Of a stretch of DNA of 64,000 bases, positions 63,860 through 64,000 are shown in pieces. How positions within the stretch are numbered: position 1 is the first letter of the stretch; each line of letters opens with the position of its first letter. Source of the stretch: Takakia lepidozioides (Eukaryota > Streptophyta > Takakiopsida > Takakiales > Takakiaceae); contig CM060732.1 in the NCBI GenBank assembly GCA_030704615.1, positions 57,515,053 through 57,579,052 on the forward strand, read 5' to 3'. A program made the position numbers and the translations under genes. The notes beneath the pieces are model-generated. The model worked only from the letters and a program-made list of their open reading frames with translations. It did no database searches and had not been told where the DNA came from.

Positions 63860-64000
63860 GGGTTTTCTCCCTACGCCTTTGATTTCTTGTGCACTATTCA
63901 TGGTGTTCTTCTTGTATGGGAATGAAGGCGTGTTTTAGCAAATGATAAGAAATGGTTGGTACTATTGGCCCGATTGAAGCCATCAGTTTGATATATATCC
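63860..64000. other. Right flank of the Tat-like element
   Basis: No feature recognised in the last 141 bases. Confidence 0.4.

Overview
The window looks like nuclear DNA of a land plant, most likely a seed-free vascular plant such as a fern or lycophyte. The reasons are spliced genes for a plant-type linker histone H1, an F-box/kelch protein and a saccharopine-dehydrogenase-like enzyme, DYW-class PPR sequences built from tandem P-L-S triplets, PDF motifs of organellar single-stranded-DNA-binding (OSB) proteins, and plant Ty3, Ty1, LINE, SINE and MITE elements. The lineage call is inference from gene families; no species can be named from the sequence alone.

Layout. 1-7.2 kb is an array of 5'-truncated copies of one LINE family whose 3' ends run into (TC)n. 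7.4-7.9 kb holds a possible first exon of a plastid protein. 8.0-10.6 kb holds a broken retropepsin region and fragments of a second LINE type. 10.65-17.62 kb is a complete, young Ty3 chromovirus (identical 725-bp LTRs, 5-bp target duplication, initiator-tRNA-Met primer site) inserted in that second LINE. 17.9-19.9 kb is a possible terminal-inverted-repeat element with a SWIM zinc-finger remnant and hairpin-forming tandem repeats. 20.5-21.7 kb is a run of four different tandem arrays. 21.8-24.2 kb is a broken PPR gene on the minus strand.

The gene-rich part is 27-44 kb: an HWS-like F-box gene (+), a three-exon saccharopine-dehydrogenase-like gene (-), OSB-type PDF exons that run in frame into a decayed PPR-DYW gene (+), a Ty1/copia remnant with its LTR, more LINE pieces, and a two-exon histone H1 gene (-). 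44-49 kb is intergenic, with a tRNA-derived SINE, a 404-bp MITE-like insertion and minisatellites.

49.5-63.9 kb is occupied by Ty3 elements of Tat/Athila type. The better copy (53.4-63.9 kb) has a primer site, a short extra ORF before gag, gag with three zinc knuckles, protease, RT-RNase H, integrase, a long antisense coiled-coil ORF, a sense ORF with a membrane segment, a polypurine tract and an 850-bp 3' LTR. Its 5' LTR was cut in two by a roughly 3-kb inversion with TACA/TGTA microhomology. Its coding region is broken almost only by stop codons that a single C-to-T or G-to-A change explains.

Intact-looking host genes are the F-box gene, the saccharopine-dehydrogenase-like gene and histone H1. 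Most of the rest is transposon sequence or decayed PPR paralogues. The most unusual items are the PDF-PPR junction, the accessory ORFs of the Tat-like element, the microhomology inversion, and the LINE copies that appear to insert into their own TC tails.
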